Shown: positions 50,366 to 58,956 of the stretch, in pieces | Numbering within the stretch: the first letter of the stretch is position 1 | Layout: the number at the start of each line of letters is the position of its first letter | From: Brevundimonas fontaquae | Lineage (GTDB): Bacteria > Pseudomonadota > Alphaproteobacteria > Caulobacterales > Caulobacteraceae | Reading direction: 5' to 3' | DNA: 64,000 bases | Assembly (NCBI RefSeq): GCF_017086445.1 | Contig: NZ_CP070968.1 | Coordinates: 1-64,000 of the forward strand | Notes under the pieces: model-generated | Seen by the model: only the letters and a program-made list of their open reading frames with translations | Told to the model about the DNA's origin: nothing | The model's database searches: none | Translations under genes and position numbers: made by a program

Positions 50366-51583
50366 CTACTCCGCCTTGGCGGCGGCGATCAGTTCGGGAC
50401 GGGCGATGGCGCGGGGCGCGCTTTCGACCGGCGTTAGATCCGGCAAGGCTTTGCCCTCGTGATCGACCTGCAGATCCTCGAACCGGCGAGCCGAGACCAT
50501 GACCTGGCTCTCCAGCGAGCCGACGAACTGATTGTACTTGCCGACAGCCGTGTCCAGCGCGCGTCCGACGGCGGAGGCATGACCGCCCATGACCGACAGC
50601 CGCTTGTAGAGTTCGCGGCCCAGGGCGGCGACCTTGTCGGCGTTGGCCGCCTGTTCTTCCGCGCGCCAGCCATAGGCGACGGCCTTGCACAGGGCGAACA
50701 GGGTTGAGGGCGTGACGATGACGACGCGCGAGGCCATCGCCTGGGTCATCAGGTCCGGCTCATGGTCCAGAGCCGTGACCAGGAAGGCATCGCCGGGCAC
50801 GAACAGGACGACGAAATCTGGGCTGGGTTTGAACTGGTCCTGATAGGCCTTGGACGACAGCTGGCGCACATGGGTCTTCAGGCTGGCGGCGGTGCGCAGA
50901 CCGACGGAGCGGGCGCGCGCCTCCTCGTCGCCCTCCCCGTCGTCGAAGGCCAGCGGAACCTTGGCGTCGATCACGAACATGCCGCCGCCGGGCAGGCGGA
51001 CGATGAAGTCAGGCCGGTTCTGGCGGCCCTCGTCGTCGGCGCTGGACGTCTGTTCGGTGAAGTCGAACCGCCCCGCCATGCCGGCGGCCTCCAGCACGTT
51101 GCGGCAGGTCTGTTCGCCCCAGCGGCCGCGACGGCCTGTATTGCCGCGCAGGGCTTCGGTCAGCTTGCGCGCCTCGTCGCGCGTGGCGGACGAGGCCGTC
51201 ATCAGCTGGGCCAGTTGCTCGCGCAGGCCCCCGGTCTCTTCGGAGCGCGTCTTCTCCAGCGCGGCGACATGCTCCTGGAACTTGGTCAGGGTGTCGGCGA
51301 CGGGTTTCAGCTGGGCGGCCATCCGCTCGCGCGCCAGCTGATCCTGGGCGCGGAAGGTCTCGGTCGCGCGACTGACCATCTGATCCGCCACGACTTGGGC
51401 CGACTGCGCCGCCTGGGCCTTGAGCAGTTCGCCCATGGTCACACGGCTTTCCTCGACCAGATCGATGCGGGCCTCGGCCGCCGCCAGCGCGCCGCTCGTC
51501 TTCTGCCAGCCCATATAGGCCCACAGAAAACCGCCCGCGAAGGCGGCGGCCAGGACAGCGAGGATCGGCACAAGCATGTTCAT
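50366..51583 (-). CDS. rmuC: DNA recombination protein RmuC
   Basis: This 405-residue protein has an N-terminal membrane anchor (MLVPILAVLAAAFAGGFLWAYMGW), a long coiled coil (about 30-140) and the RmuC nuclease-like core: GNTGRRGRWGEQTCRNVLEAAGM, RPDFIVRLPGGGMFVIDAKVPLAF and PDFVVLFVPGDAFLVTAL, ending with VIVTPSTLFALCKAVAYGWR. RmuC limits recombination at inverted repeats and is linked to phage defence in some species. It stands alone here, with divergent neighbours. Confidence 0.95.
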   Translation of the reverse strand: MNMLVPILAVLAAAFAGGFLWAYMGWQKTSGALAAAEARIDLVEESRVTMGELLKAQAAQSAQVVADQMVSRATETFRAQDQLARERMAAQLKPVADTLTKFQEHVAALEKTRSEETGGLREQLAQLMTASSATRDEARKLTEALRGNTGRRGRWGEQTCRNVLEAAGMAGRFDFTEQTSSADDEGRQNRPDFIVRLPGGGMFVIDAKVPLAFDDGEGDEEARARSVGLRTAASLKTHVRQLSSKAYQDQFKPSPDFVVLFVPGDAFLVTALDHEPDLMTQAMASRVVIVTPSTLFALCKAVAYGWRAEEQAANADKVAALGRELYKRLSVMGGHASAVGRALDTAVGKYNQFVGSLESQVMVSARRFEDLQVDHEGKALPDLTPVESAPRAIARPELIAAAKAE

Positions 51584-51702
51584 GCTCCGTTCCTAACGGG
51601 AGTCGCCTTCAATGAGAAGCGGGGCCCTTCCGGCGCCGCTTGTCCGGAACGTCGTCGTTGCGATGACGTTGGTGTCTCAGCCATTTGCACGAAGGACCCG
51701 CT

Positions 51703-52065
51703 ATGACCCCGGAAAAGCCCCACCGACACGACACCGCCGCCGATGCGGTGCACGACGGCCGGCCGGTCGACGCCGAACTGGTGCGCAGCGGCCGAAAGAA
51801 CCCGCGCATCGCCGTCATCCTGGCGGTTTCGACCCTCGCCGCCGCGGTGCTGCTGTTGGGACTGTGGTTCGTGACCAACGGCGCTTTCAACGCCAAGAAC
51901 GCTGAGACGGGGCCGCAAGCCGCCGCCGCCGAGACCCAGGCCTTCGCAGGCGACAGCCAGACCCCGCCCGCCGCCGACGCGCCGACGGGTTCGACGGGCC
52001 GCGCCGTCGCCACACCGACGGGCGAAGCGCCGAACGTCAACGCCCCCACGGTGCCTTCGAACTAA
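51703..52065 (+). CDS. Single-pass membrane protein, Ala/Pro-rich C-terminus
   Basis: The 120-residue product has a His/Asp-rich head (MTPEKPHRHDTAADAVHDGRP), a basic segment SGRKNPR, one membrane helix (IAVILAVSTLAAAVLLLGLWFV) and a low-complexity tail (PPAADAPTGSTGRAVATP). ATG at 51703 is chosen because AAGGA lies 7 bases upstream; the frame can be extended to a TTG at 51685. No domain is recognised. It is divergent from rmuC and convergent with recR. Confidence 0.65.
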   Translation: MTPEKPHRHDTAADAVHDGRPVDAELVRSGRKNPRIAVILAVSTLAAAVLLLGLWFVTNGAFNAKNAETGPQAAAAETQAFAGDSQTPPAADAPTGSTGRAVATPTGEAPNVNAPTVPSN

Positions 52066-52070
52066 TCCGG

Positions 52071-52673
52071 TCAGGCCGGGCGGCGGGCGCGAAGGGCCTG
52101 GACGATGGTGCCGTCGTCCAGCCAGTCCAATTCTCCGCCGACCGGCACCCCGCGCGCCAGCGAGGTGATTTCCACATCCGGCCCGGCGATCCGCTCAGCG
52201 ACATAGTGGGCGGTCGTCTGGCCATCGACCGTGGCCGGCAGGGCCAAGACGACCTCACGCACGCCCCCGCCCCTTACGCGCCCGACCAATTCTGTGACCC
52301 GCAGATGCTCGGGTCCGACGCCGTCCAGAGCGGACAGCAGTCCGCCCAGCACATGATATTTGCCGCGAAAGGCGCCGGATCGCTCCATCGCCCACAGGGC
52401 GCCGGCCTCTTCGACCACGCAGATCAGGCCATTGTCGCGCGATCCGTCCGAACAGATGGCGCAGGGGTCGCGCGTATCCGGCGCGCCGCAAACCGAGCAC
52501 GACACGACCTTCTCGGCCGTCTCGGCCAGCGACGCCGCCAGCGGCACCAGCAACTGCTCGCGCCGCTTCAACAGCGCCAGCGCCGCACGCCGCGCCGAGC
52601 GCGGACCCAGGCCCGGCAGTTTGGCGAGAAGGGAGATCAGCCGTTCGATCTCCGGGCCGGCGGAGGCGGCCAT
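52071..52673 (-). CDS. recR: Recombination protein RecR
   Basis: RecR acts with RecO and RecF to load RecA on gapped DNA. The 200-residue protein has an N-terminal helix-hairpin-helix ([17 protein letters not shown]), a four-cysteine zinc site (Cys59, Cys62, Cys71, Cys74) and a TOPRIM domain ([35 protein letters not shown]). The start overlaps the ybaB stop by one base, the usual coupled pair. dnaX, its normal neighbour in many bacteria, lies about 4 kb downstream on the other strand. Confidence 0.96.
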   Translation of the reverse strand: MAASAGPEIERLISLLAKLPGLGPRSARRAALALLKRREQLLVPLAASLAETAEKVVSCSVCGAPDTRDPCAICSDGSRDNGLICVVEEAGALWAMERSGAFRGKYHVLGGLLSALDGVGPEHLRVTELVGRVRGGGVREVVLALPATVDGQTTAHYVAERIAGPDVEITSLARGVPVGGELDWLDDGTIVQALRARRPA

Positions 52674-53002
52674 CAGAACAGTTTCGGCATTCCGGGAATG
52701 TTCATCCCGGCCATGGGGCCTGCGGCCTCGCGGATCAGGGCGTTGTTCTGCTCATCCAGCTTGCGCTTGGCGTCGGCATGGGCGGCGACGATCAGATCGG
52801 CCAGGATCTCGCCCTCGCCTGGCGTCAGCAGGCTGTCGTCGATTTTGATGGCGGTGATCTCGCCCGGCCCCTTCAGGGACATGGACACCAGCCCGCCGCC
52901 AGACGAGCCCTCGGCTGTGGTTTCGGCCATCTTGGCCTGGGCGTCCTGCAGCTTTTGCTGCATCGCCTGCGCCTGCTGCATCAGTTGGGTCAGATCTTTC
53001 AT
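52673..53002 (-). CDS. ybaB: YbaB/EbfC family nucleoid-associated protein
   Basis: This small DNA-binding protein is thought to influence nucleoid structure. Its 109 residues start [49 protein letters not shown] and end in [13 protein letters not shown], closely matching the family. It is coupled to recR by a one-base overlap. The ATG at 53002 is standard. It precedes a divergent nitroreductase gene. Confidence 0.95.
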   Translation of the reverse strand: MKDLTQLMQQAQAMQQKLQDAQAKMAETTAEGSSGGGLVSMSLKGPGEITAIKIDDSLLTPGEGEILADLIVAAHADAKRKLDEQNNALIREAAGPMAGMNIPGMPKLF

Positions 53003-53155
53003 GCCCTCTAGATAGGGCGAACAAAGCCCGGACGACAGAGGGGTTGTGGGTGCGCAATATCGAAACCGAGCCTTTCAGGATTGGCGCTTGCGGCTGTTGC
53101 AAAACACCCTAATTAGCACCTGCAATCGTTGCTATTTAAGTCAGGAACGCATCCA

Positions 53156-53770
53156 ATGGCCTATGACGCTAATCATCAACGCGACGTCCCGCTGTCGGAC
53201 GCCGCCCTGTCGCAACTGTTCACCGAGGCGCGCACACGCAACGGCTGGACCGACCGCCCCGTCGCGCCGGAACTGCTGCGCAAGCTGTATGACCTGACCA
53301 AGTTCGGGCCCACGGCGGTCAACGGATCGCCGGCCCGCTTTGTCTTCATCACCTCGCCCGAGGCCAAGGCCCGCCTGATTCCGCTGATGAGCGAAGGCAA
53401 TCGCGACAAGACGCAGCGGGCCCCGGTGACGGTGATCGTCGGTCAGGACATGGACTTCCACGACCATCTCGACGCCCTGTTCCCCCACGCGCCGGGCGCC
53501 AAGGCCTGGTTTGCCGATGAGGTCGGCCGGCGCGAGACCGCCTTCCGCAACGCCTCGCTGCAGGGCGGCTATCTGACCATCGCGGCCCGCGCCCTGGGCC
53601 TGGATGTCGGCCCGATGTCCGGCTTCGACGCCGCCGGCGTGAAGGCCGAGTTCTTTCCCGACAGCAATGTCGAGCCGAACTATATCCTCAACCTCGGCTA
53701 TGGCTCGGACGAGAACCTGTTTCCACGCTCGCCGCGCCTGTCGTTCGACGAGGCCGCGCAGATCCTCTGA
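53156..53770 (+). CDS. rutE: RutE-type nitroreductase (malonic semialdehyde reductase-like)
   Basis: The 204-residue FMN-dependent oxidoreductase resembles E. coli RutE along its length: [79 protein letters not shown], then LNLGYG and [13 protein letters not shown]. RutE reduces malonic semialdehyde in pyrimidine degradation; the other rut genes are not here, so the physiological substrate is open. ATG at 53156 is chosen because it matches the family start; AGGA lies 11 bases upstream. An inverted repeat TAGCA-N11-TGCTA lies at 53114-53134. Confidence 0.85.
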   Translation: MAYDANHQRDVPLSDAALSQLFTEARTRNGWTDRPVAPELLRKLYDLTKFGPTAVNGSPARFVFITSPEAKARLIPLMSEGNRDKTQRAPVTVIVGQDMDFHDHLDALFPHAPGAKAWFADEVGRRETAFRNASLQGGYLTIAARALGLDVGPMSGFDAAGVKAEFFPDSNVEPNYILNLGYGSDENLFPRSPRLSFDEAAQIL

Positions 53771-53795
53771 GCCGAGCGCTCATCGCGAAACGAAG

Positions 53796-53822
53796 AAGGG
53801 CGGCCCGTCGGGCCGCCCTTTT
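53796..53822 (+). terminator. Intrinsic terminator between convergent rutE-like and cytochrome genes
   Basis: AAGGGCGGCCC (53796-53806), loop GTC, GGGCCGCCCTT (53810-53820) is a perfect 11-bp stem with the T-run TTTT (53819-53822) on the plus strand. It probably serves both convergent genes. Confidence 0.9.
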
Positions 53823-53842
53823 GTCGTTCATCGCCGCAGCGA

Positions 53843-54577
53843 TCAGGTGTTGGGCGGCGCAGACGCCGTCGCGGCGGGCGGGGCCGCCGGGGTCGCCTGA
53901 GATGCGGCGGGGGCGCCGGCGGCCGGGGACGTGCCGGTCGCTTCGGTCGCGGCGGCGCCTTCGGTCACCGGGGCCTCGCCCGTCGCGGGCGCGCCGGCGG
54001 CCGGCGCGGCTGCACCAGGCTGACGGGTCGGATCCGGCGCCGGGATGGCGAAGCCGCCGGAGCCCTGAGTGCGCAGCCAGGCGATCAGATTGATGCGCGT
54101 CTGGGTGTCGCGGATGCCGGCGAAGGACATCTTGGTGCCGGGCACATATTTGGCCGGGGCCGTGATGAAGCTGTTGATCTGGTCATAGCCCCAGGTCGGC
54201 GCCTCGGCCTTGTGCTTGGCCATGGCGTCGGAATAGGCGAAGCCCGGACGGTGCATGACCGGACCGCCGACCACGCCCCACAGGTTCGGACCGATCTTGT
54301 CGGCGCCGCCCTGGTGCGCGTCATGGCAGGCCTGGCAGCGGGCGAAGGCGGCCTCGCCGGCGGCCAGATCGGCGGTCGGCAGCACCGTGCCCCAGTCGGG
54401 CGCCAGTTCGGCGGCTTCACCGCCGGCGGCCTCTTCCGGCGCATCGACGAAATAGCCCATCTTTTCGGGGGCTTCCGAATGATAGACGAGGCCCGAGGCC
54501 TGCTGAACGACCAGGATGACGAACGCCGTCCCCAGAGCCGCGCCGAAAATCTTGTTCCACTTAAGATCGCCGCTCAT
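53843..54577 (-). CDS. Membrane-anchored cytochrome c (CycM-like)
   Basis: This 244-residue protein has an N-terminal uncleaved anchor (IFGAALGTAFVILVVQQASGL), then a class I c-type cytochrome with haem motif Cys81-Gln-Ala-Cys84-His85 and axial Met150 (PGTKMSFAGI). This is the layout of CycM, which passes electrons from the bc1 complex to the aa3 oxidase. A Pro/Ala-rich tail of about 70 residues follows the haem domain. ATG at 54577 gives the anchor; the longer frame to 54799 overlaps kdsB antisense and is unlikely. Confidence 0.88.
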   Translation of the reverse strand: MSGDLKWNKIFGAALGTAFVILVVQQASGLVYHSEAPEKMGYFVDAPEEAAGGEAAELAPDWGTVLPTADLAAGEAAFARCQACHDAHQGGADKIGPNLWGVVGGPVMHRPGFAYSDAMAKHKAEAPTWGYDQINSFITAPAKYVPGTKMSFAGIRDTQTRINLIAWLRTQGSGGFAIPAPDPTRQPGAAAPAAGAPATGEAPVTEGAAATEATGTSPAAGAPAASQATPAAPPAATASAPPNT

Positions 54578-54719
54578 ACGCCTGGTCGTTTCCCTCTGCC
54601 GGCCGGGCCCCTCGAAAACACGCCCCGGACATAATCTTGCTTTGGCGTCTCTGGCACGGTAGCGCCGCCTTCGCAACCGGCCCAACGCGCGACGGGCCAG
54701 ACAGGCGTCAGAGAAGTCG

Positions 54720-55442
54720 ATGAATCCGTTGATAATGATACCGGCTCGCATGGCCGCCACCCGCCTGCCGAACAAGCCGCTGGCCCTGATCGGCGACACG
54801 CCGATGATCGTGCGCGCCTATCGCCAGGCCGAGGCCTCGGGCCTGCCGGTCGTGGTCGCCGCCGGCGATCCCGAGATCGTCGAGTCGGTGGAAGCCGCAG
54901 GCGGCCGCGCCGTCCTGACCGACCCGGCCCTGCCGTCAGGCTCGGACCGCATTCGCGCCGCCGTGGACGCCATCGACCCCGAGGGCGATTTCGACGCCGT
55001 CATAAACGTTCAGGGCGACATGCCCTTCGCCAGCCCTGGTCTGGCCGTCGCCTGCGCCGCCATTCTGCACGGCGAGCCGGCCTGCGACATCGCCACCCTG
55101 GTCGCCGCCGAGGCTGACGGGTCGGACCGGACCAATCCTGACGTGGTCAAGGCGGTGCTGGCCCTGGGCGAAGGCGAACGCCAGGCGCGCGCCCTCTATT
55201 TCACGCGCTCGACCCTGTATGGCGACGCGCCCGTCTGGCGCCATATCGGCGTCTATGGCTATCGCCGAGAGGCGCTGAACCGCTTCTGCGCCGCGCCGCC
55301 GTCGCCGCTGGAAAAACGCGAGAAGCTGGAACAGCTGCGCGCCTTGGAAATGGGCATGCAGATCTGGGCCGCCGTCATCGACGAAGCCCCCCTGTCCGTC
55401 GACAATCCCGCCGACCTGGAGGCGGCGCGGGCGCTGGCCTAG
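54720..55442 (+). CDS. kdsB: 3-deoxy-manno-octulosonate cytidylyltransferase
   Basis: KdsB activates KDO to CMP-KDO for lipopolysaccharide inner-core synthesis. The 240-residue protein opens with the nucleotide-binding segment IMIPARMAATRLPNKPLALIGDTPMI and contains LTDPALPSGSDRI, VINVQGDMPF and the C-terminal HIGVYGYRREALNRFCAAPPSPLEKREKLEQLRALEMGM, all family-specific. Its TAG stop overlaps the nudC stop on the other strand within a shared CTAG. Cytochrome c diverges upstream. Confidence 0.96.
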   Translation: MNPLIMIPARMAATRLPNKPLALIGDTPMIVRAYRQAEASGLPVVVAAGDPEIVESVEAAGGRAVLTDPALPSGSDRIRAAVDAIDPEGDFDAVINVQGDMPFASPGLAVACAAILHGEPACDIATLVAAEADGSDRTNPDVVKAVLALGEGERQARALYFTRSTLYGDAPVWRHIGVYGYRREALNRFCAAPPSPLEKREKLEQLRALEMGMQIWAAVIDEAPLSVDNPADLEAARALA

Positions 55443-56359
55443 ACCTCGTCGGCCCAGGCCTTGATCAGGCTGTGGGCGATGGCGAAGGGCGGCGGGGCCT
55501 GAATGCTCGGATGCTCGCCCGCCAGCACGGCGCGCGCCTCGGCCCGCGTCAGCCAGGCGACCGCTTCCAGTTCCGTCTGGTCCGGTTGCGCCTGATCGTC
55601 CGACACCTCCGCGATCAGGCCGATCATCAGTTGCGAGGGAAAGGGCCAGGGTTGGCTGGAGTGATAGGCCGTGGCGATCACGGTCAGGCCGGCCTCTTCC
55701 TTCACCTCGCGGGCGCAGGCCTCCTCGATGGATTCGCCCGGTTCCAGAAACCCGGCCAGGGCCGACATCCGTCCGGCAGGCCAGGCCGCCTGACGGCCAA
55801 GCAGGCAGATGGGCTCGGCCCCGCCTTTATAGACCGGCAGCATGATGGTCACCGGATCGACGCGCGGGAAATGCTCGGTCCCGCAGGCCGGGCAAATCCG
55901 CTTCCAGCCGCCCGACGCCGTCTCGCTCAGCGTGCCGCAGTTGGCGCAGAAACCGTGTTTGCGTCGCCAGTCGAACAGGCTCTTGGCGCCGCCGGCCATG
56001 GCTGCATCCGCCGCCGGCAGGATCGCCGCCGCCGCGCGCATCTCTTGAAAGGCGCCCAGCCCGGCCAGCGGCCCGTCGGTCGGATCGATGAAGCCTTCGA
56101 ACTCGATGGCGAAGACGGGTTCGTCGTTCCACAGGCCCAGAAACGCCTCGCGATCGCGCACCAGAGCGCGCGCATGGCGCATCTGCAGCCACGCCAGCCT
56201 GGGCCCCTCGCCCGTCTCCTCGATCAGCGGCCGCCCTTCCCAGAGCACCAGGGCCTGGGCGTAGGGCTTGGCGGCCTGCTCGGCCAGCCAGTCGGGATCA
56301 TTCCTCAGGTCCCCGGCCCGATCGAGCGGATTGCCGGCGAAGGTGTTGTGATGGGCCAT
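55439..56359 (-). CDS. nudC: NAD(+) diphosphatase NudC
   Basis: NudC hydrolyses NADH and removes NAD caps from RNA. The 306-residue protein has an N-terminal zinc-ribbon of two CxxC pairs (HGFCANCG and ICPACG) and the Nudix box GFLEPGESIEEACAREVKEEAGLTV with conserved catalytic glutamates. SQPWPFPSQLMIG is the NudC-specific SQPWPFPxS motif. ATG at 56359 gives MAHHNTFAGNPLDRAG, the family start. Its 3' end overlaps kdsB by 4 bases. The SRP RNA gene begins 25 bases upstream on the opposite strand. Confidence 0.95.
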   Translation of the reverse strand: MAHHNTFAGNPLDRAGDLRNDPDWLAEQAAKPYAQALVLWEGRPLIEETGEGPRLAWLQMRHARALVRDREAFLGLWNDEPVFAIEFEGFIDPTDGPLAGLGAFQEMRAAAAILPAADAAMAGGAKSLFDWRRKHGFCANCGTLSETASGGWKRICPACGTEHFPRVDPVTIMLPVYKGGAEPICLLGRQAAWPAGRMSALAGFLEPGESIEEACAREVKEEAGLTVIATAYHSSQPWPFPSQLMIGLIAEVSDDQAQPDQTELEAVAWLTRAEARAVLAGEHPSIQAPPPFAIAHSLIKAWADEV

Positions 56360-56383
56360 GCGGGTTTGTAGCTCTTGATTCCA

Positions 56384-56491
56384 ACCGCCGCACCCGTCAT
56401 ATCTCCGCTTGGAGATCGCGGGCGAAGGTTTCGCCAATCTGGTCAGGGCCGGAAGGCAGCAGCCACAACGAATTCCCCTTCGGGTCGCGGT
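56384..56491 (+). ncRNA. ffs: Signal recognition particle RNA (4.5S type)
   Basis: The conserved domain IV core GGTCAGGGCCGGAAGGCAGC (56441-56460) with following AGCC binds Ffh. Terminal arms ACCGCCGCACCCG and CGGGTCGCGGT pair around it, giving a short RNA of about 108 bases of 4.5S type. A T-rich CTCTTTTTC follows at 56501-56509. ffs upstream of dnaX is a common bacterial arrangement. Exact ends are approximate. Confidence 0.9.
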
Positions 56492-56624
56492 CTCTACTTC
56501 CTCTTTTTCTGCGCTACCGCTCGCCACACGGCGGCTCGCTGATCGAGCGTGTTTGGTGCGCCATTTTTTTTGAACGCCAGGGCAGACGGTTGTGATACGC
56601 CACAACTTCTGCGAACGTCGTCCT

Positions 56625-57002
56625 ATGAGACCCGTATGGCTCCTTGGATTGTTGGGGTTGTGCGCCTGCGGATCGGCGCCCGCAGAGCCGCGACCGCAGT
56701 TGACGGGATTCAGCGTCTACCGGACGATGGGCTGTTACGAGACGGCGCTTCAGACAAACGGCGCTCAGATCGATCTCAACCCTGACGGAACCGTCCAGAT
56801 TTCGACGTATAACGGCGAAAAATCTCAACGTACTTCCGCAAGTGAAATCGGTCGTCGCCTGTACGAAATGGGCCTCGATGTCAGGAACCCGATCTACGTC
56901 GAGCCGAAAGCATCCAATCGGTACACCGACGTGGTTGGAATCCTGAAGGACTTGAAGACGCGAGGGTACCAGCACGTGCGGCTGATGGACTTGCCTGCAT
57001 GA
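56625..57002 (+). CDS. Lipoprotein with ExbD/TolR-like periplasmic domain
   Basis: This 125-residue product has a lipoprotein signal (MRPVWLLGLLGLCAC, lipobox LCAC). The mature segment IDLNPDGTVQIS, SASEIGRRLYEMGLD, PIYVEPKASNRYTDVVGILKDLKTRGYQHVRLM follows the strand-helix pattern of the ExbD/TolR periplasmic domain, in which a charged residue, then Y-x-D-V-V, then K-x-x-G precedes a final strand. Real ExbD has a membrane helix with a key Asp; that is absent here. ATG at 56625 is chosen for the signal. The gene seems less GC-rich than its neighbours. Function unknown. Confidence 0.6.
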   Translation: MRPVWLLGLLGLCACGSAPAEPRPQLTGFSVYRTMGCYETALQTNGAQIDLNPDGTVQISTYNGEKSQRTSASEIGRRLYEMGLDVRNPIYVEPKASNRYTDVVGILKDLKTRGYQHVRLMDLPA

Positions 57003-57099
57003 CCCAGTCCCAGGGTCGCGCTTTCGATCCGAGATAATCCAGCCTTTTGGACGAACGGCCGCTTCGCTGCGGACCTCACCCGCTGTAAGACTTCTCCCC

Positions 57100-58947
57100 A
57101 TGACGGACAGCGACACGAATCTCGACGGCCCGCCCTGGGAAGAGGACGACGTCGCCCCGCGCGACGAGAATACCAATGACATGTTCGGCGCGCCTGCCGC
57201 GGCACCCGAGCCGGTCGTGGCGCCCGCTGCCGCCCCCGTCGCCAAGCCCGCGCCTGCCGAAGTCGAAGCCCACGTCGATGACGGCGCCGCCTATCAGGTG
57301 CTGGCGCGCAAATACCGGCCGCGCACCTTCGAGGACCTGATCGGGCAGGAGGCGATGGTGCGCACCCTGACCAACGCCTTCGCCACGGGCCGCATTGCCC
57401 ACGCCTTCATGCTGACGGGCGTGCGCGGCGTCGGCAAGACGACCACCGCCCGCCTGTTGGCCCGCGCCCTGAACAACGAAACCGACGTCATCGACAAGCC
57501 GTCGCTGACCCTGACCGCCCACGGCCGGCACGACGCCGCCATCATGGCCGGCCAGCATATGGATGTGATGGAGATGGACGCGGCGTCGCACACCGGCGTC
57601 AACGACATCCGCGACATTCTGGAAAGCGTCCGCTATGCGCCCGTCGAGGCGCGCTACAAGGTCTATGTGCTGGACGAGGTCCACATGCTGTCGACGCAGG
57701 CGTTCAACGCCCTGTTGAAGACGCTGGAAGAGCCGCCGCCCCACGCCAAATTCATCTTCGCCACCACCGAGATCCGCAAGGTGCCGGTGACGATCCTGAG
57801 CCGCTGCCAGCGCTTCGACCTGCGCCGGGTCGAGCCGGAAATCCTGGTCGAACACCTGGGCCGGATCGCCGACCGCGAAGGCATGAAGATCGAGACCGAC
57901 GCGCTGGCTCTGATCTCGCGCGCGGCCGAGGGGTCGGTGCGAGACGGTCTGTCGCTGCTGGACCAGGCCTTGGTTCAGGCCGAGCGCGGCGAGACGGTCA
58001 AGACCGAGACGGTGCGCGACATGCTGGGTCTGGCCGACCGCACCCAGACCATCGCCCTGTTCGAAAGCGTCATGGCGGGTCGCACGCCCGAGGCGCTGGA
58101 GAGTTTCCGCACCCTCTACGGCTTCGGCGCCGATCCGGTGCAGGTGACCAACGACCTGTTGGAACATTGCCACGCCGCCTCGGTCGCCAAGATGCTGGGC
58201 CCGAACGCGACCCGCCTGCCCAACGATCAGGCGCAGAAGCTGGCGGTCCTGGGCGCGGCCATTCCGGCGGCGACCTTGTCGCGCACCTGGCAGATGCTGC
58301 TGAAGGCGCTGGACGAGGTGCGGCGCGCGCCCAATCCGGCCGATGCGGTCGAGATGGCCATCGTGCGCCTGGCCTATGCCGCCGATCTGCCGGGACCGGA
58401 GGAGGCGCTGAAGCGGCTGCAGTCCGGTGAACCGATGGGCGGCGGCTCGGCCCCGCGTGGTGGCGGTGGTGGAGGCGGCGGCGGAACTTCGGCGCAGCTG
58501 GCCGCGCGGCCGGTGATGGCCCCCGCCCTGCCCGATCCGCAGACCTTCGAACAGGTCGTCGCCCTGATCGGCGAGAAGCGCGAGGTCGGGCTTCAGATGG
58601 ATGTGGAGCGGTATGTGAAGCCGGTCTCGTTCAAGCCCGGCGCCATCGTCTATGAAAGCGTCCAGGGCGCGCCCATCGAACTGGCGCGCAAGCTGTCGGC
58701 CCGCCTGCGCGAATGGACCGGTCGCACCTGGCTGATCGCCGCCAATGGCCAAGGCGGGGCCGAGACGGTCATCGAGATCCAGAAAAAGGCCCGCGCCGCC
58801 GAACGCGCCGAGGTCGAGGCCAATCCCTTCGTCCAGGCGGTGCTTCAGGCCTTCCCCGGCGCCAAGCTGGGCGAGATCAAGACCATCGCCCCGACAGTGG
58901 TCACCCCGGAAATTCCCGACGTGGTCGAGGACGACGACGAGGACTGA
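57100..58947 (+). CDS. dnaX: DNA polymerase III subunit gamma/tau
   Basis: DnaX is the clamp-loader ATPase. The 615-residue protein has an Ala/Pro-rich N-terminal extension of about 65 residues, then YQVLARKYRPRTFEDLIGQ, Walker A GVRGVGKTT, the DEVHM Walker B and the sensor region TTEIRKVPVTILSRCQRF. The four zinc cysteines found in E. coli DnaX between Walker A and Walker B are all missing here. A Gly-rich linker (GGGGGGGGG, about residue 455) leads to the tau-specific C-terminal domain and an acidic end (EDDDED). ffs lies about 600 bases upstream. Confidence 0.96.
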   Translation: MTDSDTNLDGPPWEEDDVAPRDENTNDMFGAPAAAPEPVVAPAAAPVAKPAPAEVEAHVDDGAAYQVLARKYRPRTFEDLIGQEAMVRTLTNAFATGRIAHAFMLTGVRGVGKTTTARLLARALNNETDVIDKPSLTLTAHGRHDAAIMAGQHMDVMEMDAASHTGVNDIRDILESVRYAPVEARYKVYVLDEVHMLSTQAFNALLKTLEEPPPHAKFIFATTEIRKVPVTILSRCQRFDLRRVEPEILVEHLGRIADREGMKIETDALALISRAAEGSVRDGLSLLDQALVQAERGETVKTETVRDMLGLADRTQTIALFESVMAGRTPEALESFRTLYGFGADPVQVTNDLLEHCHAASVAKMLGPNATRLPNDQAQKLAVLGAAIPAATLSRTWQMLLKALDEVRRAPNPADAVEMAIVRLAYAADLPGPEEALKRLQSGEPMGGGSAPRGGGGGGGGGTSAQLAARPVMAPALPDPQTFEQVVALIGEKREVGLQMDVERYVKPVSFKPGAIVYESVQGAPIELARKLSARLREWTGRTWLIAANGQGGAETVIEIQKKARAAERAEVEANPFVQAVLQAFPGAKLGEIKTIAPTVVTPEIPDVVEDDDED

Positions 58948-58956
58948 GGGTTCATC

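Noticed and set aside
54578..54799. Longer cytochrome c N-terminus
   Set aside because: It would be antisense to the start of kdsB and precede the membrane anchor with an Arg-rich, low-quality segment.
58778..58790. Programmed frameshift in dnaX producing gamma
   Set aside because: The A-run is GAAAAAG, one A short of the AAAAAAG slippery heptamer, and it lies near the C-terminus with no clear downstream stem, so a short gamma product would not result.
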